The notes beneath the pieces are model-generated. The model saw nothing but the letters and a program-made list of their open reading frames with translations, was not told where the DNA came from and did not search any database. Positions 45,001-57,445 of a stretch of 64,000 nucleotides of DNA are shown here, one piece after another. Source of the DNA: Paramyrothecium sp. XJ0827 (lineage: Eukaryota; Ascomycota; Sordariomycetes; Hypocreales; Stachybotryaceae). Made by a program: the position numbers and the translations under genes. Position 1 is the first letter of the stretch, and each line of letters starts with the position of its first letter. The DNA lies in contig JAJFPB010000004.1 of NCBI GenBank assembly GCA_020881915.1, positions 3,534,001 to 3,598,000 on the forward strand, given 5' to 3'.

Positions 45001-48000
45001 GGCTCGAGGAGTCGGGTGCCAGAGGTTGGTTGCGAGGGGCAGTTGGCAGACGTGGGGGAACTGGGCACGAAAAATATATGGTGACTCAATGCCCTTCCCG
45101 TTTGGACGTGAAATTTCCGGCCACTCTCGGTGAAGGACGGTGTGGGCAAGGTACCCAGTACTTGCCGTGCCTCAGCAAAGGTGAGGCAAGGTGAGGTACC
45201 GTACCGCACCTGAGATGTAATGGCGGGGCAGCTACGGACGGTACCTTCTATTCGTGCAGCTGGCCCAAAGCGGTACTGGCGTCAGTCATCTTTCGAAACT
45301 GTCCCAATTGAGCTGTTGGTGACAGGCCGACCACACCTTGACCACAACTTATATTTAGTACTTACAAAATCATATACACATTTTTATTGTGTGAGCTGTC
45401 ACCTAAGTACTTAAGCTTAATTGACAGGTACTGCTCGTTCCATGACCACCAGTTGTGTCAGGCGCTATATTCTGATCCGTCTACCCCGTAGGCGTAGGTG
45501 GTCAGCGTTTCCAACAAAAGATTCAACCACATCACCCTACTTTTACCTCTATGCGGTACTTTTTCCATGATGGATACAACGAGATGGTGTCACTCAATCT
45601 AAGAATTAAGAGTTGCTGAGCCGAGCTCGTCTCTGAACGACGTTTGTAGAAATCCCAACGTGAAGCTTTGTTCGTCAGATTTTGGATGCAATGGACCAAA
45701 GTAGACGTATCACATACCGCTTCATTAAACAATGAAATCCAGCCTACCTTGATTGAACATTGGCCAAATTTATATGCTCACATTGAATTGTTGTCCTCTG
45801 ACGTTTTTCGTAAATCCTATGAATAAGCTCCCTACAGAGGGAAGAGAAGGCCGGGCGCCCTGCATAACACTCAGCTGCAGGAGGATCAAGCATGAAATTC
45901 CACATTCAGCTGCAGGCTCCCTTGACATTTAGAGATATGTTTGCCTGATACAGACCCTTTTTACCCACGCCAACCCTGCATTCAAACATGCTTCACCAAC
46001 ATGTGAGGCAGCAATACCTCCGTACCGTATTGGTGGAGGGAATAGTTGCAGCGAAAGCGGGTTGTTTGTGCATCACGGACTGCGATAGATCGAAGCCGAT
46101 CTCCATTCGTGGTTTGAGATTTTAATCATGTTCCTGAAGCTCAGCCACTTGATGGAACCTGTACGGTCAGACAAGCCACAACCTGTAGCTACATTCTTCG
46201 GTCGAGGACTCCACCGAGCTCCAGCAACTCACCATAACTTTGACCAGAGCCGATCCATCCAGCGCTGAATATGACTCTCGCCGCTTTGAGAGCTTCCTGA
46301 TGCACCGGATATCATCATACCTTGCTTATCAACGGTGAAGGGGTAAATCCCCTGACTCAAAAAGGTTCCTGCACGCTTTCCAGTGCTTGATATTGACGGC
46401 GAGTATTGGGAAGATTAAATTGCGAGCGGCTGGCGACTTGCTGACCATGGCTTCTCCAGGGAGATACGTGGCACGCAAAACACAAGGCCCAAGCGATCTG
46501 CAGACTATTGTTTAGGCGATGCACCTCCAGACCAAGGACCTTCTGTCCCTGTTCCCGTGGGCCACTGCTGGAGGTTCTCTGATGCCGAGCTACAATGTTT
46601 GGCAGGCAATACAAAGCCTTTGAGACCCTTCCAGGAAAAGCGCCGCGTCGACGAGCGCTGATCACTCTTGGCTGAACCGGGTTGACCAAGGAAAGTGCTG
46701 CCGGCGCCAGGCCTTGGCCCCGAGGGACCCGCCAGGTGAACCCTTACTAAACTTATGTAAGAAGAGAGAGCCCTGTCATCTTCACGGCGCCGGCGAGACG
46801 AAGCGCAGAGACGCCGTGTGTGAACTGCTGTGCACGGTGGACTGGAGGTACCTGCCGACAGAAGGCAAAGAAGGTAAAGGTACTTACCTACTAGTACCTC
46901 ACCCTGCACTTTTCGGCTTCACATCCTCTTCACCTCCCGACCACTGATGGTCAAGCATAAACATGATCCGAATGCAACGCCCAAGCTGGAAGCTTTTCGC
47001 CTCGTGAACCTTGCTCGAGGTACGTTCACGTACCGCCAAATCAGGCGACCTCTGATCACAGGACGAGCAAGATCGGAATGGGGACCCAGTATTGGGGGGT
47101 CCAATCACCGCTAGGAGGGGTTTTTAGCTCACCACCACCTACAAAATCCAATCCCGCCGTGTTGGGTAGAGCTCCTCCCGATGCTAAGGTAGGGCCCTTC
47201 GCACGACCAACCCTCTCCTTGCAGTGACTGCTTCTTGCCAAATCTGGATCCAGGCACATGCGAAGGGTACTGGCCCGCAAGGATCCGGTCACGGTAGCGA
47301 TCGCCCACAGGCTGCTGTTCGGCCAAAGCCAGCACGAGTTCTTCATTGGCCACGGCAGCTGGGCCCGCAGCAGTACAGCACACGCGACGGTCGAGACAAA
47401 AGGACCCTTCTTTTTATGAGGAAAAGAGACATTTCATTAAGAAAACTCCCTCGGGATGGCAGTCTCGCAGCCGGCGGAAGGGCTCAAAGATGGATTGCGA
47501 TCCGATTTCCGCGATTGGTCACAACCCTAGCGTCAGGCTTGCTTTTGGATTCCTTTCTCGAGTTTCTTCTTTCTACAGTAATACTCTTGTGGGAGAAAGT
47601 GTCGCGTCGTCTATTGTGGTGTGCACAACCACATCCCCCCGGGACCGAGAGATTGTAGCTGCCGCTTGACGCCGGAGAATATGCTAGTCATCTCCCAATT
47701 CGACACACCCTCAATCGATCAACGGTGAGTTCGTGGCCTCTGGGCCTCAACGCCGTCGATGCTTCGGCAGAAATCTGAACCAGCGCGACCCGCTGATCGT
47801 GAGACATCTGGACTGAGGCGCACGCGGGCTGAATCTCACGCGCGACACTAGAGAACTGTGCCATCGTGGGAGACTTTACGCTACCTCGCCCCAACCTCAT
47901 CAGCAAGAGCAATCTGCCCGCGCGGAGCTAAGGAGCTCTGGGGGCAAGTCGGCGCGCCATTCCTGTGGAGGCCAATTAGATTCCGGCCTGGTACCCTGTC

Positions 48001-49128
48001 ATGCACTATGCAGGTGCTCCAGCTGGACATGGAGTACAGGAACCTGCCTGTCTCCCCAAGCTCAAGGACACCAAAATTGAAGGGAAATGCCGCGCAGGCA
48101 GTGGTGAGTGCAGTCATGTTTCTGTCAACGTGCTGCAATGGCCAAGACAGTCAAGACAAAATGAGCGCTTCGAAGGACGAGGCCGGACAGATACCCATAC
48201 TGGCACCCTTGTCTGGCTGGCGTCGGGCCAAGTATCGCGACATGCGAAGTCGCGGATGGTGCAGCTGCCTCCCTTAGGATGGATGAGGTAGTTGGGCAAA
48301 GCCCAAACTATGCCCATAGGTGAGTGGCGTTTCCATTGCTTGAAGGCTACGCTACTAGCAGTGTCGGTCACTCGCAGGATAAACATTGCAGGTCACTTAG
48401 CAGTGACCATTCCTTCCTTCGTGAAGCATCAGCACAAGTACCTTCCCACCGTGCGATGGGGGTTGCGCCACACAGTCGACATGGACGATCGAGCCGGACG
48501 CGGCCAACCAGATGGGTCTAATGGTTCGGCGCCAGGCACCTTGGATCCCCCCACCGTCTTCCCACAGCGTGTCTTCCCACAGCGAGTCTCTTCCTGGGAT
48601 GAATCCCGCCAATGCCCCCCCTTCGGTTGACGTGGTGCCCGGCTGCGGTGCTCAACCCATCGACTCCGAAGCCCTCCTGGTCAAGCTTTTACTGTCGCCC
48701 TCCACCTGATCCCTCCCTCACCCCGGCCCACCTCCGCCCATCCCCAACCTCAATTCCAGGCCTAAACTCGTTTGTTTCAATTGCATCGTTGTCGCAACCA
48801 CTCAAATCGCTGCGTCCATTCGCCGTCTATACCGCGCCGACAATCACCGTGTCCGTGGCTTGGACATCCGCCTACTTCGCTACCCTTTTTCCCCTCCGAA
48901 TTTCATCAGGCCTGCGGCGCCCTCCGGCCTGTTCGCAGTACTCGGTTCCGCTGCACTGTGATTCGACCGACAAGTCTCCAAACGCTGGGTTTGCAGCTGG
49001 ACAGCCGACGACATCGAGCAATTGTGCACGAGCGACAACCATTGATCCGTGGTCTCTGCAACCACCGCCATCGTTAAAAACACCCTTTTTGAAGCTATTG
49101 CTACGATACACGGAAGCAAAGCCTCACC
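45001..49128. other. Divergent intergenic region between eIF2B-epsilon and Skn7
   Basis: About 4.1 kb. Immediately upstream of eIF2B-epsilon (45128-45211) lies a dense cluster of GGTACC, GGTGAGG and TACCGTACC motifs. A second cluster is at 46868-46905. The last several hundred bases (about 48.5-49.1 kb) are C/T-rich and probably the Skn7 leader. I see no gene in the middle part. Confidence 0.4.
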
Positions 49129-51278
49129 ATGTCCGGACCAGATACAGCCGCTGCCCAAGGCAGCGGGAACAATGCAAGCGAATTCGTGAGCGCACCCACA
49201 ACAGGCAAATGTCTAATGGTGCTTTACTGACATCAACACTAGGTTCGCAAACTATTCAGGTCAATACCATAGCTTCTACGCGCGATCGACTTGTACTAAC
49301 TCGAACCAAGAATGCTCGAGGATCCTTCGCACCAGGATGTAGCAAGATGGGGAAAAGATGGCGATACCTTCGTCGTAGTCGAGGTTCGGAGCTCTTTACG
49401 ACCGCCTACTACCTTTGTAGGGACCTAACGAAGGCAACAGGGCGAGAAGTTCACGAGATCAATTCTGCCGAAACACTTTAAGCACAGCAACATGTCCAGC
49501 TTCATTCGGCAATTGAACAAGTACGACTTTCACAAAGTGAAACCGTCAAGCGATAGCGAGACTTCCTCGCCGAACGGAAATGTAAGGGACTTTCCAATTG
49601 AGTTAGCGGAGGAGTGGGCATGTCGGCTGACATGTGATCAAGGTTCTCGAGTTCAAGCATCCGTACTTCCGCGTCGACAGCAAAGACGATCTGGATAATA
49701 TTCGACGAAAAGCACCTGCGCCTCGAAAGCCCCAAGCAACGGAGGACTTCACCACGAGCCATCATATGAGTGTCATATCCGAGCAGCTTGCAGCCACGCA
49801 GCAACAGGTGCAACAACTTCAGGAATTGTACGCGGATGTATCGCAAACGAACAAGCTCCTCGTGAATGAGATATTGACGCTCCAGAAGATGTCGAGGGCT
49901 CAGAATCAGTCGCAGCATGAGGTGATCAACTACCTCACGCCATACGAGAATCGAAATGATGGAATGAACCAACCAATCAAGTCTGGCGGTGGAAGCGCAG
50001 CCGGTGATGTGGATGACAACCCGATACCGGAGTTGAGGAGGGCACGAGACCTTTTGTCCAGCGTACCGCCTAATTCGATGGCCGATCGTGAGCTGGAACG
50101 CCTCCATGGAGTTTACGGGTCTCCAGCTGACTCGGGGGCCATGATCACACCGACTTCGATGCCCATGATTCACGACCCTATGACGGACATTACCCGCTAT
50201 CCCATCTATCCGGTCGGGCAGACTGTCGGTATTGATCCGTTCCATTCGGACCACATTCACAAGATCCCCTATGCGATTCCGAACGACGGCAACGGCAACG
50301 CCATGCAGGACCCGCAGCAAGCACAAGCTCAGCAGCCGCAAATCCAGCAACCGCAGCCCATTGCCTTGGCAAATGGTCCGTCGCAGTCCACGCCTATGGA
50401 CAAGTCAGGTAACATGTGGGGTCCCAAAAAGCCACTGGTCTTCCTGGTTGAGGATGACAACACTTGCTCCAAGATTGGTATCAAGTTCTTGAAGTCGATG
50501 GGTTGCGAAGTTGAACACGCGGTAGGTGACTCGCCTCGTCTCGTGACGGCGTGCTCTGTTCGAAGTTGCTGACCTGGACACAGCCAAACGGCGCAGATGC
50601 ATATCAGCGAGTTAGCGAGGTTGGCCGGGATCATTTTGACCTGATTTTCATGGATATCATCATGCCCCAGTTGGACGGCGTGTCCGCGACGCTGTACATC
50701 CGCCAGCACTACCCCTCCGTCCCGATCATTGCCATGACATCTAATATTCGGCCTGAGGAGGTGAACGGATACTTTGAGCACGGTATGTTGACTCGGCGTG
50801 CCGGTATCGGCCAGAGGTGGAGGATGGTTCGCTAACGATGGTCGTAGGCATGAATGGAGTTTTGGCCAAGCCCTTTACCCGAGAGGGCATGCTCAAATCG
50901 GTCAAGACTCACTTGTCCCACCTGTTGAAGAACCCGCCCCCTCAGAATGACCACGGTCCCGGGTTCTTGATTGGAAACGTTCCGTTCATCCATACTCCAG
51001 GGACGCACCCACTGAAGTTTGATTCCCCCACGCCACCATCGGGTAACGCGGGCTCGACTTGGTCGCCGGGGCAAATGCCACCGACGTCTGCCCTAAGCAA
51101 CAGCACCGAATCGGGCTACGGACTGATCAACGGCGGAGCCCAGTTCAACATTCCCCAAAACACGAGCAGCCGAGCCAACTATTCGACGACCATCGACGGA
51201 ACCCCGGGACGCTTATCTGATCACGACAGCCCTCCGGAGAAGAGGCAGCGACTCAACACGTCGCATAACTACTTGTAG
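49129..51278 (+). CDS. SKN7: Skn7 stress-response regulator (HSF-type DNA-binding domain plus receiver)
   Basis: Seven exons: 49129-49185, 49243-49259, 49311-49383, 49441-49581, 49643-50521, 50584-50782 and 50848-51278, giving 598 residues. All six introns are 51-65 nt with GT..AG ends. The HSF-type domain (about 18-125) runs through [32 protein letters not shown] and YDFHKVK. A coiled coil (about 135-175) follows. The receiver domain (about 360-480) has LVFLVEDDN, the phospho-accepting aspartate of FMDIIMP at about residue 413, AMTSN, and the conserved lysine of LAKPF. Skn7 receives phosphate from the Sln1-type histidine kinase phosphorelay and drives oxidative and osmotic stress genes. The domain order and key residues are complete. 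Exon 2 is only 17 nt, a likely trap for automatic gene finders. Confidence 0.96.
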
Positions 51279-53387
51279 TCGAAGCGAGTGTTTTGGAAGT
51301 CACCCGTGACGGCCATTATGTGTTCTTCTCGCCTTTTCTTTGTCATGTGACTGGGAGTTGCGCCATCGCAGCGCACGGCGTTTTGTGTTGATATACACCG
51401 CGGCCATCGTTCGTGGAGAATAGCACCCTAGGCTGGGTATGAATGGAGAGATATTCATAGAGGGTTGGGGCTCGTCGGCTGAACTGGGTGTCGGAAACTG
51501 GACGCCGGGGACATGTCGGATAGACGAAAACGGCCAAGGTTGTCGAAGCGAGTTGGGCTAGGCTGTGTCTGAGGGCATCCTCGAGTGGGCATCGACCTTT
51601 TCAGACGTTAATACCATCACATTCCCTGCCCTTCATTATCATGCAACGTTTCTCCTTGCGGCAGCGTTCTCGATCAAGAACCTGCGTTGTGTCCATCGTA
51701 AAATAAGTAAATATCGTGCCGAAAGGGTGTTTTGCTTGCTGTACTCGATAGTTGTGCAGTGGAGAAGACGTCGACTTGCGGGAGGCCGCACACGGGTCAG
51801 GACAAGGGTTTTGTTCATCTGACGTCCTTGCAGTTGAAAAATGCGGGAGCCAACCAGTTATAGGTCGCAAGGTCCTACCAAAGCATCCATCAAGCCCCCT
51901 CCCCCCTTCCCCACTGCGTCCGACCCCCGGCGCCGGGCTGAGGGTCGATGGTGTTCTGGACGTGTTCTGGACCGGGCCATGGGTGGGGCTCGGGGCCCTG
52001 TCCGTCAAGCCAGCGGGGTGGCCTCCGGCATTTTCGGGAGGATGTGGAGATTGGCGCCGGGTGCTCGGGTGGGATCTTCTGTGGCCTGGTCGTGTCTGAC
52101 ACAGGTTCAGCAGCGCAGGAAGGGGAAGGAGGCCATGATGTTGGTGACCGATCCAGCGAATAATCAGACAGGATCGAGGAAATTTGAAGTAAAGACACGA
52201 ACAGCGGAGAAGAGGATGGAAAGGAGGATCGAAGCAGATGTGAGAAAGGGGGGTGTGTAACAGGAAATTTCGGCAACGCAGAACGTGTGCGACGCGGGCG
52301 TCGAGGCTCAACAGTTGGGCACCTGAGTGTCTGCTTGTTCCCGGTACAGGGTGCCTGTGTGCATAGCAGGCATTGCCAAGATATCCGTCTCGACAGGCTC
52401 TGCATTGGATCCAAGCCAATGCAAAGGATCGGTTCAAAGTTAGCTTCAGGGATCGGCCACGGGACGGAAATAAGCTCGACCAATGCAGTAAGCCAAGTCA
52501 GAGTTGGGATGCTCGTGTTTGCCCAAACTTCGCTCGGCTGTTGTCCTTTTTTCTTTTGAGAGGCAACAGTAGCCCGTCGTGTGAATCGGTGAGCGAGGCC
52601 CTGCCTTGTGGCGCAGAGATGCACATCACAGCTGGGACACGAAGGGAGAGGACGCGGGAAGTTCGAAGACGGAAAGCTCAACGGCTCCGATATGCTGCAG
52701 CCCCCCCCCCCCCTGTAAATTTGCGTTTCACACTTGGGCCTTGGCGGGCTGCGGTTCCTGCTTGTCGCTGGTCGCAGGAGCCCACACTCACACCCGCAAC
52801 CCCTGCAAAACAATAAAGCCAACGTGGTCAAGCTCAAGGGCGCCAAGGATTCTCAACGTCCATGGACAATTCTGGACCGCCATCTTTCCTCTTCCGTCGC
52901 ACACCCACCAGGGCAGCCAAGCCAGGCCGGACCCAGAGCCGTTGCTTGCGCGTTCCGCTCCACGAGAGGCGGAACGTGCCCGAAATGTACGGGCCCAAAC
53001 GAGGCTCGAGGGCGAGAATAACACGCTAGGTAGGTATTCTGTGCTCTGCGTGTTTGCTATTGTGGACCGAAATCCCGCGAGAACCGCGAGTACCGGGAGG
53101 TGGGGGACCCGCTGGGCGTTGGCGAAAGAAGACGGGAAATGATGGGCGGACCGCCAGGCTTGGTGCATGTCATCGTGGAATTTATAAGCGACGGACGAAA
53201 AGAGGCCGAGCCGGGCCCGCATCGCAGCACATGGGAGAACGTCGTCAGAAGTTAGAACGGAACGGCGCTGGGCAAGGGGGGGGCGGATGCCTTGTCACGT
53301 TGGACCAACGTCTCTCACACCAGCCCATATCCGCACACACAAGCGGTTGGCAAAAAAAGCAATACTGCTGCAGGTAAGTAGACAAAA

Positions 53388-53513
53388 ATACCAGTCGTGA
53401 ATGCTTTAATTATACTTGTTTGAGGGATAAAGTATAACTTTTTTTTATTGGAGATCCATAAACAAAACCCGAGTTAAATGTTATAAAATTTAAAGCTTTT
53501 TACTCGTATTTTG
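53388..53513. other. AT-rich island
   Basis: About 125 bp strongly enriched in A and T (runs such as ACTTTTTTTTATTG and TTATAAAATTTAAAG) inside a GC-balanced region. It is similar in nature to the patches at 13.3 and 59.6 kb. It could be a degraded repeat; no parent element is recognised. Confidence 0.4.
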
Positions 53514-54939
53514 AAGCAGACAACCTCTGCACCCCCAACCTGGAGTCTGCACGCCCGACCTGGAGCCCAGCAAGCTATCGGAAACCCGGTCCCCCTCTCG
53601 CTAGCCGCGATTTCCTTTGTGTTGCCCATACAGCCACGCATTGGCCCGCCGTCGTGTGCCCAGGATCGACATGCATCGGGTCGCACCCTGCAGGGGCGCC
53701 CAGGGTGTTGCACTTTGTGTTCTGGACCAAGCTAATCGGACCATTGGCGTCTCATGGGTATGCGACGGCAGCGAGAAACGTTACCTGGGTGCGGTGGAAG
53801 GTTTGCTCCGTCCCGCTCCGGCTTTGGGTTGCAGCGTGCCTTGCCGCCGTGGTCTGATGGGAGGTTGGTTTGTGATGGGGTGAAGGTAGGGGCTGCATGT
53901 GCCAAGTAAAGCTATCGAGCTTTGTGCTACTCTATCGAGCCTTGTGCTACGGCGAGTATCACAGATAATGTGGTCCTGGAAGCTTGCCTCCTACCCTAGT
54001 GCTCTCTGAGGCAGCCGGTTCCCGTCTACCTCCCATTCGACATGGACAGTCGAACCCTATCACTGTGCATCTCGTCCCAAAAGCAAATGCAACACATTGA
54101 GTCCTTGGTCGGAGTCCACATGAAGGCAATAGTTTTGGGGGTTTACTTTGTAGAGGTGCATTGCATCGGACCGTCTCGTCTACATTACGCCCTAACCTAG
54201 ACCCATGTTTTCCATGTAGGTGACCGTGAAATCCATCTGGTTTGTGCACCCGCGATTGTCTGCAGGAACATAACTGCCTACGGTGACTGGTGACTGACTG
54301 GTGTACAATGAGTGGGTTACATGCAAAGCTTGATTTGTGTTTGTCTTGTTTTGCTTGTCGGAGAAGTCGTCCAGAACGCTTGTTCGGACACTGGCAATCC
54401 ATCAAGTACTATGACCACCTAACTACAGCCTATACTGCATGCATCAAATGTACTGGATACCAATCCCTCTGAATATCCAAATACCTGAAGTATCCCACGA
54501 TACCACCTCCGCTTCCACATGAGGATGTGTGAATATCCAGGGACCGTGGAGTTGGGATGGAACGCTGAGGACTTTGTCCTCCCACGGGTGTTGTTTACTG
54601 CAAGGTGCCCTTGGGGCCAATGCACCCATCTAGTCCATTTTGGGCGATGAATTCACAAGCAGCACACAACCATTCGGTACCTATACTGTAACGGTCAACA
54701 TATCGGCCAGCAGCCTCGACGATCCACTCGAATCTCACATTCTAACCCGAACAGCGTTTTCATTCATTCCTAATTATGGCCGTGAGTAAGTTATATGCAG
54801 TGCTCAGTTTATTGTTCTTTCGCAGATGGCAGATGGCAGCCCCTGGCTCCTCTCCCAAGACCTCCTTGATGGCTTCTGCATCTGCTTTATTAGTACTCGC
54901 CTTCTCCTTGCCAAAATTAACACCATGACCCGCCTGAAA

Positions 54940-54995
54940 AGAGGTTCGATTTGTGAGACTTCGACAAGAGTCTAACTGAAAAGTTGGGGGGTGCC
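54940..54995 (+). repeat. Short dispersed repeat, copy 1
   Basis: This segment (AGAGGTTCGATTTGTGAGAC, then a part ending GTCTAACTGAAAAG) is about 85-90% identical by eye to 57392-57445. Similarity stops abruptly on both sides. It contains CTAAC shortly before AAAAG, so it also resembles the 3' end of an intron. Confidence 0.6.
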
Positions 54996-55193
54996 CTTTT
55001 GTAGCTCATCCAGTAACGCTAGTGAGGAGAGAGTCGTGATTGAGTCAGATGGCGATGATATTGTTAGGCGACAAGTAATGTTTTCTCTAATGTCGTAGGC
55101 TACACTGATTTTTTAACTGTTGAAGGCAGAGTTGCAGACTGCTCGGTTGAATATAATGCTAAATTACAGCGAATCTTCCAACAAATGCCACAA

Positions 55194-55299
55194 TCCGGTA
55201 TGGTGTAACGGTCAGCATAGCTCGTTTTCAATTTCCTTCCCAAACAGGAAAGATCGAAAGTCCACCGAGCAGACCGGGGTTCGATTCCCCGTACCGGAG
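55194..55299 (+). tRNA. tRNA-Glu (anticodon TTC) with about 34-nt intron, copy 1
   Basis: The acceptor stem pairs TCCGGTA with TACCGGA, and the D-arm contains TGGTGTAACGGTCAGCATAGC. The anticodon stem GCTCG/CGAGC surrounds loop TTTTCA..C with anticodon TTC. The T-arm is CCGGGG TTCGATT CCCCG-like. An unusually long intron of about 34 nt lies after position 37. A run of eight Ts starts 5 nt downstream as an RNA polymerase III terminator. Exons match copy 2 on the opposite strand except for one D-loop base. Confidence 0.94.
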
Positions 55300-55605
55300 T
55301 TGATTTTTTTTCGTTATCAAGTCTCTTCTGTTCTTTTTTGATCTTCAAAAATTTTTACACTCCCCTCTTCATTTTTAGCATTTGAAGCGCGTGAACATTC
55401 AGCTGAAGGCGCTTTAGAAGTAAAAAACTCATTTGAAACCACCCCCACGGAAGGAGCCCCCACGGAAGGACCCCCCCTACCGGAGGAACTAGACACTCAG
55501 GAATGTCGGCGTCCTCTTCACCGTTGATCTGATTGATATTGTCAAAGGCATCGCACAAAAATTAGAAAAAATATGAAGTCATCTCCGAATCAAATGACAA
55601 TGCTT
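55300..55605. other. Spacer between the inverted tRNA-Glu genes
   Basis: About 306 bp with no gene. It contains a short direct repeat of CACGGAAGGA (near 55446 and 55460) and A/T-rich ends. Confidence 0.45.
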
Positions 55606-55700
55606 CTCCGGTACGGGGAATCGAACCCCGGTCTGCTCGGTAATTGCCTAATTAAGAGGTAATTGAAAACGAGCTATGCTAACCGTTACACCATACCGGA
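55606..55700 (-). tRNA. tRNA-Glu (anticodon TTC) with about 23-nt intron, copy 2
   Basis: On the minus strand the mature sequence is the same as copy 1 except for T instead of C in the D-loop (GGTTAGC). Anticodon TTC lies in loop TTTTCA..C. The intron is about 23 nt, AT-rich and unrelated to that of copy 1. The three bases before the gene (CAA) are also shared with copy 1. A T-rich tract lies about 35 nt downstream. Confidence 0.94.
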
Positions 55701-57126
55701 TTGTGCTCTTGGATGTTGAGATGCCGTCCAAATGGTGTTCTTGTTTGTCCAAGTTTGTCCAAGACAAGACATGCACCAACATAACATACTCATCTGCAAT
55801 GCCATCTCCTTCTTACACCTCCATGTTTTCCTTGCTACAATCTGATCCTGTCCCTTCGTATCGCTTTTTTTATATTAAAAACCCCACATCTCCAATAGCT
55901 CCTCGAGGATCTGCAGACTTTAGAGACAACCTTCATCTGCCAACTTACTTCCACAACTTACTTCCAGGACACCAAACTGTACTTTGAGATGATTCAAAAT
56001 GGCCGCGATGCCAATCTAGACTCGCACCAGCCAATAGATACTGGTCAACATGGGAATGTGAGCCCTCTCCATAGGGGTGAGCAAAGCAGGGAGGCCACCG
56101 ACCAACCTCGCTGTACCCGATTCTACAGCTATTCTTGTAGGGCGGCAAAGACTCGAATTGTGCAACAGGGCAGTATCATCAGGCTCGAGGCGTCCAACAG
56201 GGCAGCTATCATTAGGGCTCAGATTGCATCGGCTAGTATTGGGGCTTAAGCTAAAGGTCATGCCAAACCTGACTACAAAAATGTTAGAGAGCCGAAGTTC
56301 TATAAAATTGACTCGTGGACTGGTGTGCACTTTGCTCCTTGTTTTGTTTCACAAGGTTTAACGAAGTAACTCGCCATTCGCATGACTGAGATCTGTTTTG
56401 GCCTTTCTTAATGCGTTGTTCACTTTCGCAATGCTTTCACACCGGATCCTCGGTTGGACAACGCGTAGCCAGTTCAATATCTTAGTCTTCGTTTTTCTCA
56501 TTCACAGTCACGCGGAACTGAAATGCTCTACATATGTGCATCATTTAATGTACAAGATATTCGGCTCAAGGCACTCCTCACCTTTCAATGTCCGGCGCTG
56601 AGACGGAATTCTACCAGCCATGGACTCAGATGCACCCACCTCCCTGGGCCTGGGTCGTCCACTTGGGAGGGAATTGCACCGTTCGCTACTCTGCATGTGT
56701 TTCCGAGTTGACAAGAATACTCTAGTAATAGAGGCTAGGAAGTCAACCGCCAAACCGGACTGGCATGATGTATTTACTTTAGGCACTTGGGTACTCTCGG
56801 TGACCCATCTCGTTCCGAGAGTCGTTGGTGACTACACGCCCTCTTTCGTCGAGGATTGAAGCATTATTAGCTAGGGCTCCTGGTAGCCACGAGCTCTGTT
56901 CGCAAATCGGCGAGTGCCTTATTGGTCCGGGTGTCATTAACGACTAGGCGTATTTTTCTCTTTTGTTTTCGGTTCGGGTACTGTGATAAGAGATGTGGTT
57001 GTCGCATGCGCTGTCGGTATCGATGTGAGCGAACTAAGGCGAACCGCCACGACGAGCGGTACAGTTGCTACCAATACGCCTCTAGGCGAGAGAACTGGGC
57101 ACCATCGTGCAAGAAAAGCTTCGAGG

Positions 57127-57408
57127 ATGCAGTGCAAGAAACTCGACTGGGAGAATGCTGCGTTTATTGCCAGTTGGCTCCTCGGCCTTGGCATTCTCCT
57201 CGTCGGCATCATCAGCACCCTCTGGCTCCTCTTCCTAGACCTCTTTGCTCTCTTCGGCGTGCGCTTCATCACTACTCGTGTTCTTTTTACGGAAATCAGA
57301 CACCACAATTCAACCCTGACCCCTCTCGAGAAGCCTGCTATCGCCGAGCTGGAGACTTCTTCGAGCTTCGGTGGCTGCCGGTCGTCTGATCAGAGGTTCG
57401 ACTTGTGA
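57127..57408 (+). CDS. Candidate small membrane protein, unidentified
   Basis: An ATG-initiated frame of 93 codons encodes MQCKKLDWENAAFIASWLLG and then a strongly hydrophobic stretch of about 35 residues, likely one or two transmembrane segments, followed by a polar tail. The composition looks protein-like and not low-complexity. I recognise no family. The 3' end overlaps the short repeat shared with 54.9 kb. The +1-shifted frame downstream also encodes a hydrophobic segment (LPLSLLISALLLLAYFG), so an unseen intron or a frameshift could link the two. It may equally be a relic. Confidence 0.25.
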   Translation: MQCKKLDWENAAFIASWLLGLGILLVGIISTLWLLFLDLFALFGVRFITTRVLFTEIRHHNSTLTPLEKPAIAELETSSSFGGCRSSDQRFDL

Positions 57409-57445
57409 GACTTAGACAAAGGTCTAATCGAAAAGTATGGGGTTT
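57392..57445 (+). repeat. Short dispersed repeat, copy 2
   Basis: Counterpart of 54940-54995 (AGAGGTTCGACTTGTGAGAC and GGTCTAATCGAAAAG). The differences are scattered single bases, including CTAAT here against CTAAC in copy 1. Confidence 0.6.

Larger units (their letters stand above)
51279..55193. other. Gene-poor region between Skn7 and the first tRNA-Glu
   Basis: About 3.9 kb. The start is the probable Skn7 3' UTR. Around 51.9-52.9 kb the minus strand has long open frames rich in Pro, Ser and Arg, which look like low-complexity leader sequence. A poly-C run sits near 52701-52713 and a poly-G run near 53278-53284. An AT-rich patch is listed separately. A short sequence shared with 57.4 kb lies at 54940-54995. 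Confidence 0.4.

Noticed and set aside
51890..52846. 318-codon minus-strand open frame rich in Pro, Ser and Arg
   Set aside because: Low-complexity, crosses a poly-C tract, and has no conserved segment. More likely leader or spacer DNA, although an unrecognised gene cannot be fully excluded.
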